NCBI RefSeq assembly: GCF_020165195.1
Contig: NZ_JAIUHR010000005.1
Coordinates: 124,001 to 188,000 of the forward strand
Length of the DNA stretch: 64,000 bases
From: Mesorhizobium sp. CA14
GTDB taxonomy: Bacteria; Pseudomonadota; Alphaproteobacteria; Rhizobiales; Rhizobiaceae
Direction: 5' to 3'
Shown here: one piece after another, positions 9,729-18,209 of the stretch
Numbering within the stretch: the first letter of the stretch is position 1
Layout of the letters: every line of letters starts with the position of its first letter
The notes under the pieces: generated by a model
What the model was told of the DNA's origin: nothing
What the model saw: the letters and a program-made list of their open reading frames with translations, nothing else
Databases searched by the model: none
Program-made: the position numbers and the translations under genes

Positions 9729-9999
9729 AGCATCGAGGCGCTGAAGGGCCGCACCTTCTCCAGCGCATTGAACGTGTCGCTGGAGGCGATCATCGCCGCG
9801 TTTTCGGCGGGTGGCACAGCGCTTGATCCTCCCTGAACCGCGCGCTAGGCCAATCCGGCGAGCCAGGGAAAAACCAACCGCCCAGGCTACAGACGCGCCA
9901 CCGCTGATCTTTCCGCGGCGGAGTTCGGAGCCACCATCGGCCGAGCGGGTCATGGCACCTCGCCATCGCAAGGCTTGACAACGCTCGGCTCTCGATAAA
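9729..9999. other. Intergenic region before the LacI regulator
   Basis: No gene is supported. A TTGACA hexamer at 9975-9980 with an AT-rich stretch (GATAAATT) some 14-15 bases later may form the promoter of the following lacI-family gene, though the spacing is short for a standard promoter. Confidence 0.3.
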
Positions 10000-10001
10000 T
10001 T

Positions 10002-10027
10002 GTAAAGCGGTTTACTAAAGCGCTTTA
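10002..10027. promoter_or_regulatory. Tandem LacI-type operators
   Basis: Two palindromes centred on CG lie side by side: GTAAAGCGGTTTAC (10002-10015, near perfect) and TAAAGCGCTTTA (10016-10027, perfect). Both have the AAAGCGNTTT core expected for LacI-family proteins. They lie 27-52 bases upstream of the regulator start and just downstream of a TTGACA, so self-repression is a natural inference. Confidence 0.65.
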
Positions 10028-10053
10028 CAAGACGCTGTTGCAGGGGAAACGGC

Positions 10054-11076
10054 ATGAGCGACAAAACCGCCAGCCTGAAAGATGTCGCCGGGGCAGCCGG
10101 CGTTTCCGTGACGACCGTCTCTCGCCTGCTCAATGGCTCGCTCTCTCTTCCCGAAGAGACCCGCAAGCGCATCGAGGACGCAATCCGCGACCTCAACTAC
10201 AGACCCAACCCGCATGCGCGTCGCCTCAGCCGCGGGCGCTCGGACACGATCGGCCTGGTCGTGCCCGACATCGCCAATCCGTTCTTCGCCACCTTCGTAG
10301 CCGCGATCGAGGCGGAAGCCGACAGCCGCAACCTCGCAGTCTCGCTCTTTGCCACGCTCAACCGAACCGGCCGCGAGATAGCTTATCTGGAGCTGATCGA
10401 GCGCAAGCATGTGGACGGGCTGATCTTCGTCACCAACCATGCCGACGACGGCCAACTCGCAACTCACATCAACCAGGTCGGCAAGGTCGTCATCGCCGAC
10501 GAAGATGTACCTGGTGCGGATGTGCCGAAACTGTTCTGCGATAACGAACAGGGCGGTTACCTCGCTGGTCTCCACCTAGCCGCGCACGGGCATCGCGAAG
10601 TGCTGTTCGTCGGCAGCGAGCACGAGATGATCAGCGGCCGCCGACGTTTCGACGGCTTGCGCCGCGCGCTGCGCGAGCGTTGGGGCGAGGACATCGTGCC
10701 GGCAAGCTATCGCGGAAACTACACGGTCGAGTTCGGCCGCGAGGCCGCCCGCCGCTTCATTGCCAATGGCATGCCAGGCACCGCGATCTTCGCGACATCC
10801 GACGAGATCACCATCGGCATGATCGAGGTCTTCCGGGCGGAAGGCATCTCGGTCCCCGGCAATCTCTCCATTGTTGGGTTCGACGACGTAGCGCCCTTCC
10901 ATCTCTTCGCGCCGTCAGTGACAGCCATTCGCCAGCCCGTGCGGGACATCGGCAGACGGTCGCTGGCGCTGCTTCTCGAAACGAATTGGCAAGATCTCGC
11001 GTCGCCGGCGCCGCAGGAACTGATGCCAGTCGAGATCGTGGTGCGGGAATCCGTTGCCCCGCCCGCGAAACGTTAA
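10054..11076 (+). CDS. LacI-family transcriptional regulator
   Basis: A 340-residue LacI-type repressor. The N-terminal helix-turn-helix (SLKDVAGAAGVSVTTVSRLL, residues 7-26) and hinge (YRPNPHARRLSRG) are followed by a periplasmic-binding-like sensor domain starting TIGLVVPDIANPFFATF. It heads a run of genes in the same direction encoding a sugar-type ABC transporter and two enzymes, and tandem LacI operators precede it. It therefore probably controls itself and the operon in response to the transported compound or a derivative. The ligand cannot be read from the sequence. Confidence 0.9.
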   Translation: MSDKTASLKDVAGAAGVSVTTVSRLLNGSLSLPEETRKRIEDAIRDLNYRPNPHARRLSRGRSDTIGLVVPDIANPFFATFVAAIEAEADSRNLAVSLFATLNRTGREIAYLELIERKHVDGLIFVTNHADDGQLATHINQVGKVVIADEDVPGADVPKLFCDNEQGGYLAGLHLAAHGHREVLFVGSEHEMISGRRRFDGLRRALRERWGEDIVPASYRGNYTVEFGREAARRFIANGMPGTAIFATSDEITIGMIEVFRAEGISVPGNLSIVGFDDVAPFHLFAPSVTAIRQPVRDIGRRSLALLLETNWQDLASPAPQELMPVEIVVRESVAPPAKR

Positions 11077-11115
11077 GCCGGCAATGGAAGAAAACTTCAC
11101 AGAGGAGAATCGAAT

Positions 11116-12075
11116 ATGACCTTGACCACAACTCGCAGAACTTTCGCCGCAGCCATCGGCTTAAGCGCGCTCGGCCTCTTTGCCAGCGCGGTTTCGCCTG
11201 CCGTCGCGCAAGACCAGAAGACCTACGCGCTGGTGCAGATCAACCAGCAGGCCTTGTTCTTCAACCAGATCAACCAAGGCGCACAGAAGGCTGCGGACGC
11301 GGTCGGCGCCAAGCTGGTAATCTTCAACGCCAACAACGACGCCGCAGCCCAAAACAGCGCGATAGAGACCTATATTCAGCAGAAGGTGAACGGCCTGATT
11401 GTCGTGGCGATCGACGTCAACGGCATCATGGCGGCTGTCAACCAGGCGGCGGACGCCAAAATTCCGGTGGTGGCGATCGACGCCATCCTGCCCAAGGGTC
11501 CGCAAAAAGCGCAGATCGGTGTCGACAACGCCAAGGCCGGTGCCGACATGGGCGCGCATTTCCTCGACTATGTTAAGGCGAATATGGGTGGCAAGGCCAA
11601 GGTCGGCATTGTCGGTGCCCTCAACTCCTATATCCAGAACGTGCGCCAGAAGGGCTTCGAGGACGCCATCAAGGGCAAGGATGGCATCGAAACGGTTGCG
11701 GTGGTCGACGGGCAGAACGTGCAAGACACCGCACTTGCCGCTGCTGAAAATCTGATCACCGGCAATCCCGATATGAACGCCATCTACGCCACCGGCGAAC
11801 CGGCGCTGCTCGGTGCCATCGCTGCCGTGGAAAGCCAGGGCAAGCAGGACAAGATCAAGATCTTTGGCTGGGACCTGACGGCCCAGGCGATCGCGGGCAT
11901 CGACAAGGGCTACGTCGCGGCCGTCGTCCAGCAGGATCCTGCCGGCATGGGCGAGGCAGCCGTAAAAGCGCTCGACACCATCACCAAGGGCGGCAGCGTG
12001 GACAAGAACGTCGCGGTGCCGGTCACTATCGTCACCAAGGCCAATGTCGAGCCATACCGGGCCGTCTTCAAATGA
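11116..12075 (+). CDS. Sugar ABC transporter substrate-binding protein (RbsB-like)
   Basis: A GAGGAG Shine-Dalgarno sequence precedes the ATG. The 319-residue product has a signal peptide with an Arg pair and a cleavage site near SPAVAQ (about residue 31), then a type I periplasmic binding fold of the ribose/fructose class: YALVQINQQALFFNQINQG, a NANNDAAAQN loop, an IVVAIDVNG strand and the late GWDLTAQAIAGID segment. It delivers substrate to the ATPase and permease encoded next (stop overlaps the ATPase start by ATGA). The closest functional analogies are ribose, fructose (Frc) and related pentose/hexose or polyol importers; the substrate is unknown. Confidence 0.88.
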   Translation: MTLTTTRRTFAAAIGLSALGLFASAVSPAVAQDQKTYALVQINQQALFFNQINQGAQKAADAVGAKLVIFNANNDAAAQNSAIETYIQQKVNGLIVVAIDVNGIMAAVNQAADAKIPVVAIDAILPKGPQKAQIGVDNAKAGADMGAHFLDYVKANMGGKAKVGIVGALNSYIQNVRQKGFEDAIKGKDGIETVAVVDGQNVQDTALAAAENLITGNPDMNAIYATGEPALLGAIAAVESQGKQDKIKIFGWDLTAQAIAGIDKGYVAAVVQQDPAGMGEAAVKALDTITKGGSVDKNVAVPVTIVTKANVEPYRAVFK

Positions 12076-12884
12076 CCGAGCACCAGGCCACAATGCCTGC
12101 CGCTGCCGGGGGGACCTCCCCCCGGCCTGCCGGCGAGCTCGCGGGCGGTGCCGCGCCGCGGGTCTCGTTGCGCGGTATCGTCAAGACCTTCGGCTCGCAC
12201 CAGGCGCTCCGGGGTGTCGATCTCGACATCTATCCGGGTGAGTGTCTGGGCCTGGTCGGCGACAACGCCGCCGGCAAGTCGACGCTGACCAAGGTCATAT
12301 CGGGCACCTACATTCCCGACGGTGGCACCATCACCATCGAAGGCCAGCCGGTGGTGCTTTCCGGCCCTGGAGACGCGCGTGCGCGCAACATCGAGATGGT
12401 GTTCCAGGACCTTTCCCTTTGCGATCATATCGACGTGGTAGGCAATCTCTTCCTTGGGCGAGAGCGCACCAAGGGGCCATTCCTCGATCACCAGGCCATG
12501 CTCGAAGGAGCACGCGGCATGCTGGAGGCGCTTGAGATCCGCATTCCTCGTCTCACCGCCAAGGTGGAAAAGCTATCCGGCGGTCAGCGGCAGGCGATCG
12601 CCATCGCCCGCGCGGCGGCCTTCAACCCGAAAGTGCTGATCATGGACGAGCCCACCTCGGCGCTCGCCGTGGCGGAAGTGGAAGCCGTGCTGGCGCTGAT
12701 CAACCGCGTCAAGGCGCGCGGCGTTTCGGTCATTCTCATCACCCATCGTCTTCAGGACCTGTTTCGCGTCTGCGACCGGATCGCCGTCATGTATGAAGGC
12801 ACCAAAGTTGCCGAGCGCCGCATTGGCGAAACGGACCTCGAAGACATCGTCAAGCTCATCGTCGGAGAAGGCGCGCACCAATGA
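12072..12884 (+). CDS. Sugar ABC transporter ATPase, single domain (FrcA-like)
   Basis: A 270-residue protein with one ABC domain, unlike the double-domain RbsA, and so closer to FrcA. The Walker A motif reads GDNAAGKST (residues about 64-72), with Ala where most have Gly; the signature is LSGGQRQA, Walker B is VLIMDEP and the switch His is in ILITHRL. The first 30 residues are Ala/Gly/Pro-rich and poorly conserved, so the true start could be slightly downstream. It overlaps the binding-protein stop and the permease start by four bases each (ATGA), indicating translational coupling. It energises import. Confidence 0.9.
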   Translation: MTEHQATMPAAAGGTSPRPAGELAGGAAPRVSLRGIVKTFGSHQALRGVDLDIYPGECLGLVGDNAAGKSTLTKVISGTYIPDGGTITIEGQPVVLSGPGDARARNIEMVFQDLSLCDHIDVVGNLFLGRERTKGPFLDHQAMLEGARGMLEALEIRIPRLTAKVEKLSGGQRQAIAIARAAAFNPKVLIMDEPTSALAVAEVEAVLALINRVKARGVSVILITHRLQDLFRVCDRIAVMYEGTKVAERRIGETDLEDIVKLIVGEGAHQ

Positions 12885-13894
12885 CCGTCTACACCGAAAG
12901 GGCGAAAGGCTCGCCATGGGCCGACTTCCTCACTGAAAACGCTCAGATCCTCTCCATCGCGATCTTCTTCTTCGCTTGCATCGTCTTCTTTGCCGTCGGC
13001 ACGAGCACCTTCCTCACCGTTGGCAACATTCTCAACATCCTGCGGCAGGCGGCCCCGATTCTGATCGTCGCCGTGGCGATGACCTTCGTTATCATCACAG
13101 CTGGGATCGACCTGTCGGTCGGCTCCCAGGTGGCATTGGTCAATGCGCTTGCTGCCATCCTGGTGGCCGCAGGCCTGCCATGGCCCGTCGCGGTGCTGGC
13201 CATGCTGGTGCTCGGCGTGCTGATGGGGCTCGGCCAAGGCTGGTTCGTGGCCTATCAGGACGTGCCAGCCTTCATTGTCACGCTCGCCGGCCTTTCCATC
13301 CTGCGCGGGCTGGCACTTTATCTCACCCAGGGCTATTCGATCCCGATCGAGAACGCTCCAGGCTTCCTCATGCTGGGCCGCGGCGAAGTCCTCGGCATTC
13401 CCGTTCCCGCGCTCATTGCTGTGGTCGTCGCCGTCGTCGGCTATGTCACGATCCGCTCGACCCGCTATGGCCGGCAGGTGGTGGCGGTCGGCTCCAACAT
13501 GGAGGCGGCGCGTCGCGTAGGCATGCCGGCGCGCTGGGTCATCGCCTCGGTCTATATGATTTCTGGCATTTCCTGCGCGGTCGCTGGCCTGCTTATCGCC
13601 GCTCGTCTCGGTTCGGGTTCGTCCAACGCGGCCGTCGGCTTCGAATTGCAAGTGATCGCAGCCGTTGTCCTTGGCGGCACCTCGCTGATGGGCGGGCGCG
13701 GCACCATTCTCGGTACCCTGCTCGGCACGCTCACCATCGCTGTGATAGGCAATGGCCTTATTCTGATGCACATTTCGCCCTTCTTCACCCAGATCGTCAC
13801 CGGCGCCATCATCCTGATCGCCATCTGGCTGAACACCCGCATCTTCAATGCCAAGTTCCGGCTTCCGGGCAAAGCGGGAGGCAAAGCGAAATGA
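12881..13894 (+). CDS. Sugar ABC transporter permease (RbsC/FrcC-like)
   Basis: A 337-residue inner-membrane permease of the ribose class (PF02653) with about ten hydrophobic segments. Family hallmarks include IILTAGIDLSVG-like sequence (FVIITAGIDLSVGSQVAL), the ILRGLALYLTQG segment and the late VLGGTSLMGGRGTI EAA-like loop. It is coupled by ATGA overlap to the ATPase before it and the amidohydrolase-like gene after it. With the two preceding genes it makes a complete importer. Confidence 0.9.
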   Translation: MTVYTERAKGSPWADFLTENAQILSIAIFFFACIVFFAVGTSTFLTVGNILNILRQAAPILIVAVAMTFVIITAGIDLSVGSQVALVNALAAILVAAGLPWPVAVLAMLVLGVLMGLGQGWFVAYQDVPAFIVTLAGLSILRGLALYLTQGYSIPIENAPGFLMLGRGEVLGIPVPALIAVVVAVVGYVTIRSTRYGRQVVAVGSNMEAARRVGMPARWVIASVYMISGISCAVAGLLIAARLGSGSSNAAVGFELQVIAAVVLGGTSLMGGRGTILGTLLGTLTIAVIGNGLILMHISPFFTQIVTGAIILIAIWLNTRIFNAKFRLPGKAGGKAK

Positions 13895-14961
13895 CGGCCG
13901 CCCCGCTCTCCGAGGCGCATGTACGCTCGGGCAAGGTGATGACGGTGGCGGGGCCGGTCGCCGCCGCCGACCTTGGCATGACGCTCATGCACGAGCATGT
14001 GCTGAACGATTGTCTTTGCTGGTGGCACAGGCCGAAGGAGCCCGAGCGGCAATATCTGGCCGGCGGATTCGTGTGCATGGAGATCCTGTCGGAGCTTCGC
14101 CAGGATCCGTTCGTCAACCGCCACAACATCACCTTGGATGACGAGGCTCTGGCGGTGAAGGAACTGAAGCAGTTCGCCGCCGTCGGCGGGCGCACGCTGG
14201 TCGAGCCCACCTGCCAGGGCATCGGTCGCGACCCGCTGGCAATGCGCCGAATTTCGGCGGCGAGCGGGCTCAACATCGTCATGGGCGCGGGCTACTATCT
14301 CGCATCCTCCCAACCGGCCAAGGTGGCGTCGATGTCAGCCGACGACATCGCTGCCGAGATCGAGCGCGAGGCGGTGGACGGCGTTGACGGCACCGGAGTG
14401 AGGATCGGGCTGATCGGCGAGATCGGCGTTTCCGCCGACTTCACAAGAAGCGAAGAGAAGTCGCTGCGCGGAGCCGCCCGCGCCCAGCGACTGACGGGAC
14501 TGCCGCTGATGGTGCATCTGCCCGGCTGGTTCCGTTTCGGCCACAAGGTGCTCGACATCGTTGAGGAGGAGGGGGCGGAGCTGCGCCATACGGTGCTGTG
14601 CCACATGAACCCCTCGCATGACGATTTCGCCTATCAATCGTCGTTGGCCGCTCGCGGCGCGTTCATCGAATACGACATGGTCGGTATGGACTTCTTCTAT
14701 GCCGACCAGCAGGTGCAGTGTCCGAGCGACGACGAGGCGGCGCGCGGCATCGTGCGCTTGATCAACGCCGGTTATCTCGATCGCATCCTGATCTCTCACG
14801 ACGTGTTCCTGAAGATGATGCTCACCCACTATGGCGGCAACGGCTATGCCTACGTGCCGAAGCACTTCCTTCCGCGCCTGGGGCGACATGGCGTGGCGGA
14901 GGCCGCGCTCAAGCGCCTCATGCACGACAATCCGCGCTCGGTCTTCGACGCGACGGCCTGA
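13891..14961 (+). CDS. Phosphotriesterase-family amidohydrolase-like protein
   Basis: The ATG at 13891 overlaps the permease stop (ATGA). The 356-residue TIM-barrel protein shows the metal-ligand pattern of phosphotriesterase-related hydrolases: MHEHV near residue 32, a Glu in LIGEIGVS where phosphotriesterase has a carboxylated Lys, His in LMVHLPGW and LCHMNPSH, and Asp in LISHDVF. Members of this family mostly hydrolyse lactones or phosphorylated sugar lactones rather than organophosphates. Being coupled to a sugar importer, it most likely opens a lactone or cleaves an ester or amide in the imported compound; this is inference. Confidence 0.85.
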   Translation: MTAAPLSEAHVRSGKVMTVAGPVAAADLGMTLMHEHVLNDCLCWWHRPKEPERQYLAGGFVCMEILSELRQDPFVNRHNITLDDEALAVKELKQFAAVGGRTLVEPTCQGIGRDPLAMRRISAASGLNIVMGAGYYLASSQPAKVASMSADDIAAEIEREAVDGVDGTGVRIGLIGEIGVSADFTRSEEKSLRGAARAQRLTGLPLMVHLPGWFRFGHKVLDIVEEEGAELRHTVLCHMNPSHDDFAYQSSLAARGAFIEYDMVGMDFFYADQQVQCPSDDEAARGIVRLINAGYLDRILISHDVFLKMMLTHYGGNGYAYVPKHFLPRLGRHGVAEAALKRLMHDNPRSVFDATA

Positions 14962-15005
14962 CGCTGGAAGGGCTCAATTTCCCACTGAAGAAAGCGAAAG
15001 ACGAC

Positions 15006-15779
15006 ATGACAAAGAAGGTTCTCCTGGTCGGCGAAAGCTGGGTAAGTTCAGCCACCCACTACAAGGGCTTCGACCAGTTCGGCTCCGTCACTTTCCATCT
15101 CGGCGCCGAGCCGCTGGTAAAGGCGCTTGAAGGCTCAGAATATGAGCTGACTTACATGCCGGCCCACGAAGCGGTGGAGAAGCTGCCCTTCGAAATGGCG
15201 GAGCTCGACCGCTATGACACCATCATCCTGTCCGACATCGGGGCGAATTCGCTGCTTCTGCCGCCGGAGGTGTGGCTGCACTCGCGCACCGTTCCGAACC
15301 GGCTGAAACTGCTCAAGGCCTGGGTTGAAAAGGGCGGGGGCCTGCTCATGGTCGGCGGCTACTTCTCTTTCCAGGGTATCGACGGCAAGGCCCGCTGGCG
15401 CCGCACGCCGGTGGAAGACACACTGCCTGTCACTTGCCTGCCCTATGACGATCGCGTCGAGATACCCGAAGGCACAGTGGCCGAGATCGTCGCCAGGGAT
15501 CATCCGGTCATGGCTGGGCTGACCGGCCAGGCATGGCCGCCGCTGCTTGGTGTCAACGAGGTTGAACTTCGCTCCAATTCGAACGTCGAGCTGCTCGCGC
15601 GCCTGCCGCAGGACCAGGGTGGCTTCCCCCTGCTGGTAGTCGGCAGCTACGGCAAGGGCCGCACGGCGGCCTGGACGTCCGACATCGGCCCGCACTGGCT
15701 GTCGCCGGCCTTCTGTGCCTGGGAAGGCTACGGCAGGCTCTGGAAGAACATCCTAGGCTGGCTTACCGCCGAGCGCTGA
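15006..15779 (+). CDS. Class I glutamine amidotransferase-like protein (PF07090 type)
   Basis: A 257-residue protein with the Rossmann-like fold of class I glutamine amidotransferase-like proteins: KVLLVGESWVSS at the start, DTIILSDIGANSLLL, the KAWVEKGGGLLMVGGYFSFQG region and GKGRTAAWTSDIGPHW near the end. The classical nucleophile motif GxCxG is not visible, so glutamine hydrolysis is unlikely. PF07090 proteins are of unknown function. It follows the amidohydrolase-like gene by 44 bases and probably belongs to the same operon, ending just before a convergent kinase gene. Confidence 0.75.
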   Translation: MTKKVLLVGESWVSSATHYKGFDQFGSVTFHLGAEPLVKALEGSEYELTYMPAHEAVEKLPFEMAELDRYDTIILSDIGANSLLLPPEVWLHSRTVPNRLKLLKAWVEKGGGLLMVGGYFSFQGIDGKARWRRTPVEDTLPVTCLPYDDRVEIPEGTVAEIVARDHPVMAGLTGQAWPPLLGVNEVELRSNSNVELLARLPQDQGGFPLLVVGSYGKGRTAAWTSDIGPHWLSPAFCAWEGYGRLWKNILGWLTAER

Positions 15780-15781
15780 CC

Positions 15782-16681
15782 TCAAAGGTGCGCCAGGATC
15801 GCTCTCATGTCCTCGATGCTCGGAAAGGCGCCCAACGTGCCTTTCCGCGACACGGTGAGTGCGCTCGCACGCGCCGCGTGGATCAGCGCCAGCTCGTCAA
15901 GGCGAGCGCCGCGCAAGAAGGCGGAGGCCAGGGCCACGCCCATGAACGTGTCCCCCGCTCCGGTGGTGTCCACGACGTCGGCGGGCGTCGCGGCCATCTT
16001 CAGCGGAGCGCCGCCGCCGCTGAGCAGCGCGCCATCCGCGCCGAGCGTCAGCACCACGTCGCGGACGCCTCGCGTATGCAGCACGGCGGCGGCCGCCTCG
16101 CCCGAAGCGCCCGTCAGCGCCATCGCCTCACCGGCATTGAGGAAAGCAATGTCCACCAGCGGCCACAGGTCCTGAAAGGAAGGCCTGAGCGGCGAGGGAT
16201 TAAAGGCGGTGACGATGCTGCGCCGACGCGCTTCGCGCAGCAGCGCCTCCGTCGTCGTCTCGCTCAGATTGCCCTGCAAGACCGCCAGGTCACCCGGCCG
16301 AGCTTCACGGATGGCAAACAGCGCATCGGCGGGCCGAAGGTTCTCGGCCGCGTCCGTCGTGGTGACGATTGCGTTCTCCCCGTCGGGAGTTGTGAAAATG
16401 ATGGAGAAGTCGCTGCTCCGGCCCTCCTGTCGCAGGAGTCGGCATTCGACAGGCTCGGCGCTGAGACGTTCGGCAATGCTCTGGGCGCGGAAGTCCGCAC
16501 CCACGGGTGCGATGAGAGTAGTGCTCAGGCTGCAGCGTGCCATAACCACCGCTTGGTTCGCGCCCTTGCCGCCGACATCGCTGGAGCAGTGGCTGCCGAA
16601 GATCGAGGCTCCGGCCAATGGCCACTGTTCGACCCGGATGGTCTCGTCGACCGCCACATTGCCTATGACATAAGCATGCAT
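15782..16681 (-). CDS. PfkB-family carbohydrate kinase (ribokinase-like)
   Basis: The start is set at 16681 (MHAYVIGNVAVDE), which aligns with family starts; an upstream extension does not. The 299-residue product has both PfkB signatures: GGKGANQAVVMARC near residue 37 and DTTGAGDTFMGVALA near residue 240, where the Asp is the catalytic base. It should phosphorylate a sugar, polyol or nucleoside using ATP. It runs convergent to the transporter operon and divergent from btpA, and its ATG overlaps the first possible ATG of that gene. Its place inside the cluster implies that it phosphorylates an intermediate of the same pathway. Confidence 0.88.
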   Translation of the reverse strand: MHAYVIGNVAVDETIRVEQWPLAGASIFGSHCSSDVGGKGANQAVVMARCSLSTTLIAPVGADFRAQSIAERLSAEPVECRLLRQEGRSSDFSIIFTTPDGENAIVTTTDAAENLRPADALFAIREARPGDLAVLQGNLSETTTEALLREARRRSIVTAFNPSPLRPSFQDLWPLVDIAFLNAGEAMALTGASGEAAAAVLHTRGVRDVVLTLGADGALLSGGGAPLKMAATPADVVDTTGAGDTFMGVALASAFLRGARLDELALIHAARASALTVSRKGTLGAFPSIEDMRAILAHL

Positions 16682-16706
16682 GAACACTCTTCCGAAGGAC
16701 TTTGAA

Positions 16707-17549
16707 ATGCAGCAAATCTCGGACAATCCCGCCAGCGCCATAAGGGAAATATTCGGGCGCGACAAGGCGCTGATCGGCATGGTTCATTGCCCGGCCTTCC
16801 CCGGCGCCCCCCGCTATCGCGGCGCCGATATGAAAACCGTCTACGACAGCTGCATGCGAGATGCCGAAGCTCTTATCGAGGGCGGAATGCATGGCCTGAT
16901 AATCGAAAACCATGGCGACGTGCCCTTCTCCAAGCCCGAGGACATTGGCTATGAGACGGCGGCTTTCATGTCGGTCGTCAGCGACCGCATCGCGCGCGCC
17001 GTCGGCGTGCCGCTTGGCGTCAATGTGCTGGCCAATGCACCGATACCGGCCTTTGCCATTGCCCTGGCGGGAGGCGCGAAGTTCATCCGCGTCAACCAAT
17101 GGGCGAACGCCTATGTCGCGAATGAGGGCTTCATGGAGGGTCGCGCGGCGGAGGCCATGCGTTATCGATCGCTTCTCAGGGCCGAGCACATCAAGGTCTT
17201 CGCCGACAGCCATGTCAAGCACGGCAGCCACGCCATTGTCGCCGATCGAACCATTGCCGAGTTGACGCGAGACCTCGCCTTTTTTGATGCCGATGTCGTA
17301 ATCGCCACCGGCCAGCGGACCGGCAACGCGGCAACCATCGAGGAGATCGAGGAGATCGCTGCCGCCACGCATCTGCCGCTGCTGGTCGGCTCGGGTGTGG
17401 ACAAGACCAATGTCGTGGAGATCCTCAAGCGCACAAGCGGCGTCATCGTCGCCTCGTCGCTGAAAGCAGGCGGCGTGTGGTGGAACCCGGTCGACATCGA
17501 GCGCGTGCGTGCCTTCCGCGCAGCTGCCGAGCCGGTCCTGGGAGCCTGA
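16707..17549 (+). CDS. BtpA/SgcQ-family TIM-barrel protein
   Basis: An ATG at 16680 is possible, but that codon overlaps the divergent kinase ATG; the ATG at 16707 with AAGGAC upstream gives a start nearer the conserved region, so it is preferred. The 280-residue product matches BtpA (PF03437): ALIGMVHCPAFPGAP, GLIIENHGDVPF, GVNVLANAP, FIRVNQW, KVFADSHVKHGSH and LLVGSGVD. BtpA was named for photosystem I biogenesis in cyanobacteria, but most bacterial members, such as SgcQ, sit in sugar or nucleoside catabolic clusters as presumed enzymes. It probably acts as an aldolase- or phosphoribosyl-type enzyme on the kinase product; this is inference. Confidence 0.82.
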   Translation: MQQISDNPASAIREIFGRDKALIGMVHCPAFPGAPRYRGADMKTVYDSCMRDAEALIEGGMHGLIIENHGDVPFSKPEDIGYETAAFMSVVSDRIARAVGVPLGVNVLANAPIPAFAIALAGGAKFIRVNQWANAYVANEGFMEGRAAEAMRYRSLLRAEHIKVFADSHVKHGSHAIVADRTIAELTRDLAFFDADVVIATGQRTGNAATIEEIEEIAAATHLPLLVGSGVDKTNVVEILKRTSGVIVASSLKAGGVWWNPVDIERVRAFRAAAEPVLGA

Positions 17550-17555
17550 GGGGTG

Positions 17556-18209
17556 ATGGGCGAAACGCTTTCGGAGCGCATTTTGCGCGAAAACAAGGTC
17601 GTCTTCGAAGCCATGGTTCACCACCGCTTCACCACGGACATCGAAGCCGGGCATCTGCCGGGCGAGGTGTTCGATCGCTATCTTGTCTACGAGGGCGACT
17701 TCGTGGATACGGCCATCTCCATCTTCGCGCTTGCCACTGCCAAGGCCGGCACGATCGAACAGAAGCGCTGGCTAATCTGTGTGCTGGACGATCTGGCCAA
17801 CCAGCAGATCGCCTATTTCGAACGGACACTGGCGGCCCGCGCCATCGATCCCAGCCGCTTCGATTTAGGCGATCCGCGCGTGAAGGCATTCTGCTCCGGG
17901 ATGTTGGACATAGCCGAAAAGGGAGCATTCCTCGATACCATCGTTGCGATGTTTGCGGCGGAATGGATGTACTGGACCTGGTCGACGCGTGTCGCGGCGG
18001 CGGCCATCGCCGATCCGCTGGTCAAGGAGTGGGTGGCTATGCACGCCGGCGATACCTTCGCCAAGCAGGCTGGATGGCTGAGGCAGCAGATCGACGAGGC
18101 GAACGCCAGCCTCGATGATGCAGGGCAGGCGCAGCTCAGCGCCGTCTTCGGCCGCGTGCAGGCGCTGGAGATTGCCTTCCACGATGCCGCCTATGGAAAC
18201 GTTGCTTGA
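17556..18209 (+). CDS. TenA-family protein without the catalytic cysteine
   Basis: GTG (17553) and ATG (17556) are adjacent; ATG is chosen. The 217-residue helical protein fits TenA/thiaminase II: FEAMVHHRFTTDIEAG near the start, YLVYEGDFV, and LEIAFHDAAY near the end with the usual Glu. In classical TenA the sequence around the nucleophile is P-C-x-W-x-Y; here it is AAEWMY, so the Cys is Ala. This puts it outside the TenA_C group and nearer TenA_E-like forms, and the thiamin-salvage reaction should not be assumed. The gene follows btpA by seven bases, so it is likely co-transcribed and linked to the catabolic pathway. Confidence 0.8.
   Translation: MGETLSERILRENKVVFEAMVHHRFTTDIEAGHLPGEVFDRYLVYEGDFVDTAISIFALATAKAGTIEQKRWLICVLDDLANQQIAYFERTLAARAIDPSRFDLGDPRVKAFCSGMLDIAEKGAFLDTIVAMFAAEWMYWTWSTRVAAAAIADPLVKEWVAMHAGDTFAKQAGWLRQQIDEANASLDDAGQAQLSAVFGRVQALEIAFHDAAYGNVA

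Noticed and set aside
12976..13890. N-terminal extension of the phosphotriesterase-like frame through the permease gene
   Set aside because: The extension is a shadow of the permease; the true start at 13891 overlaps the permease stop by ATGA and aligns with the family.
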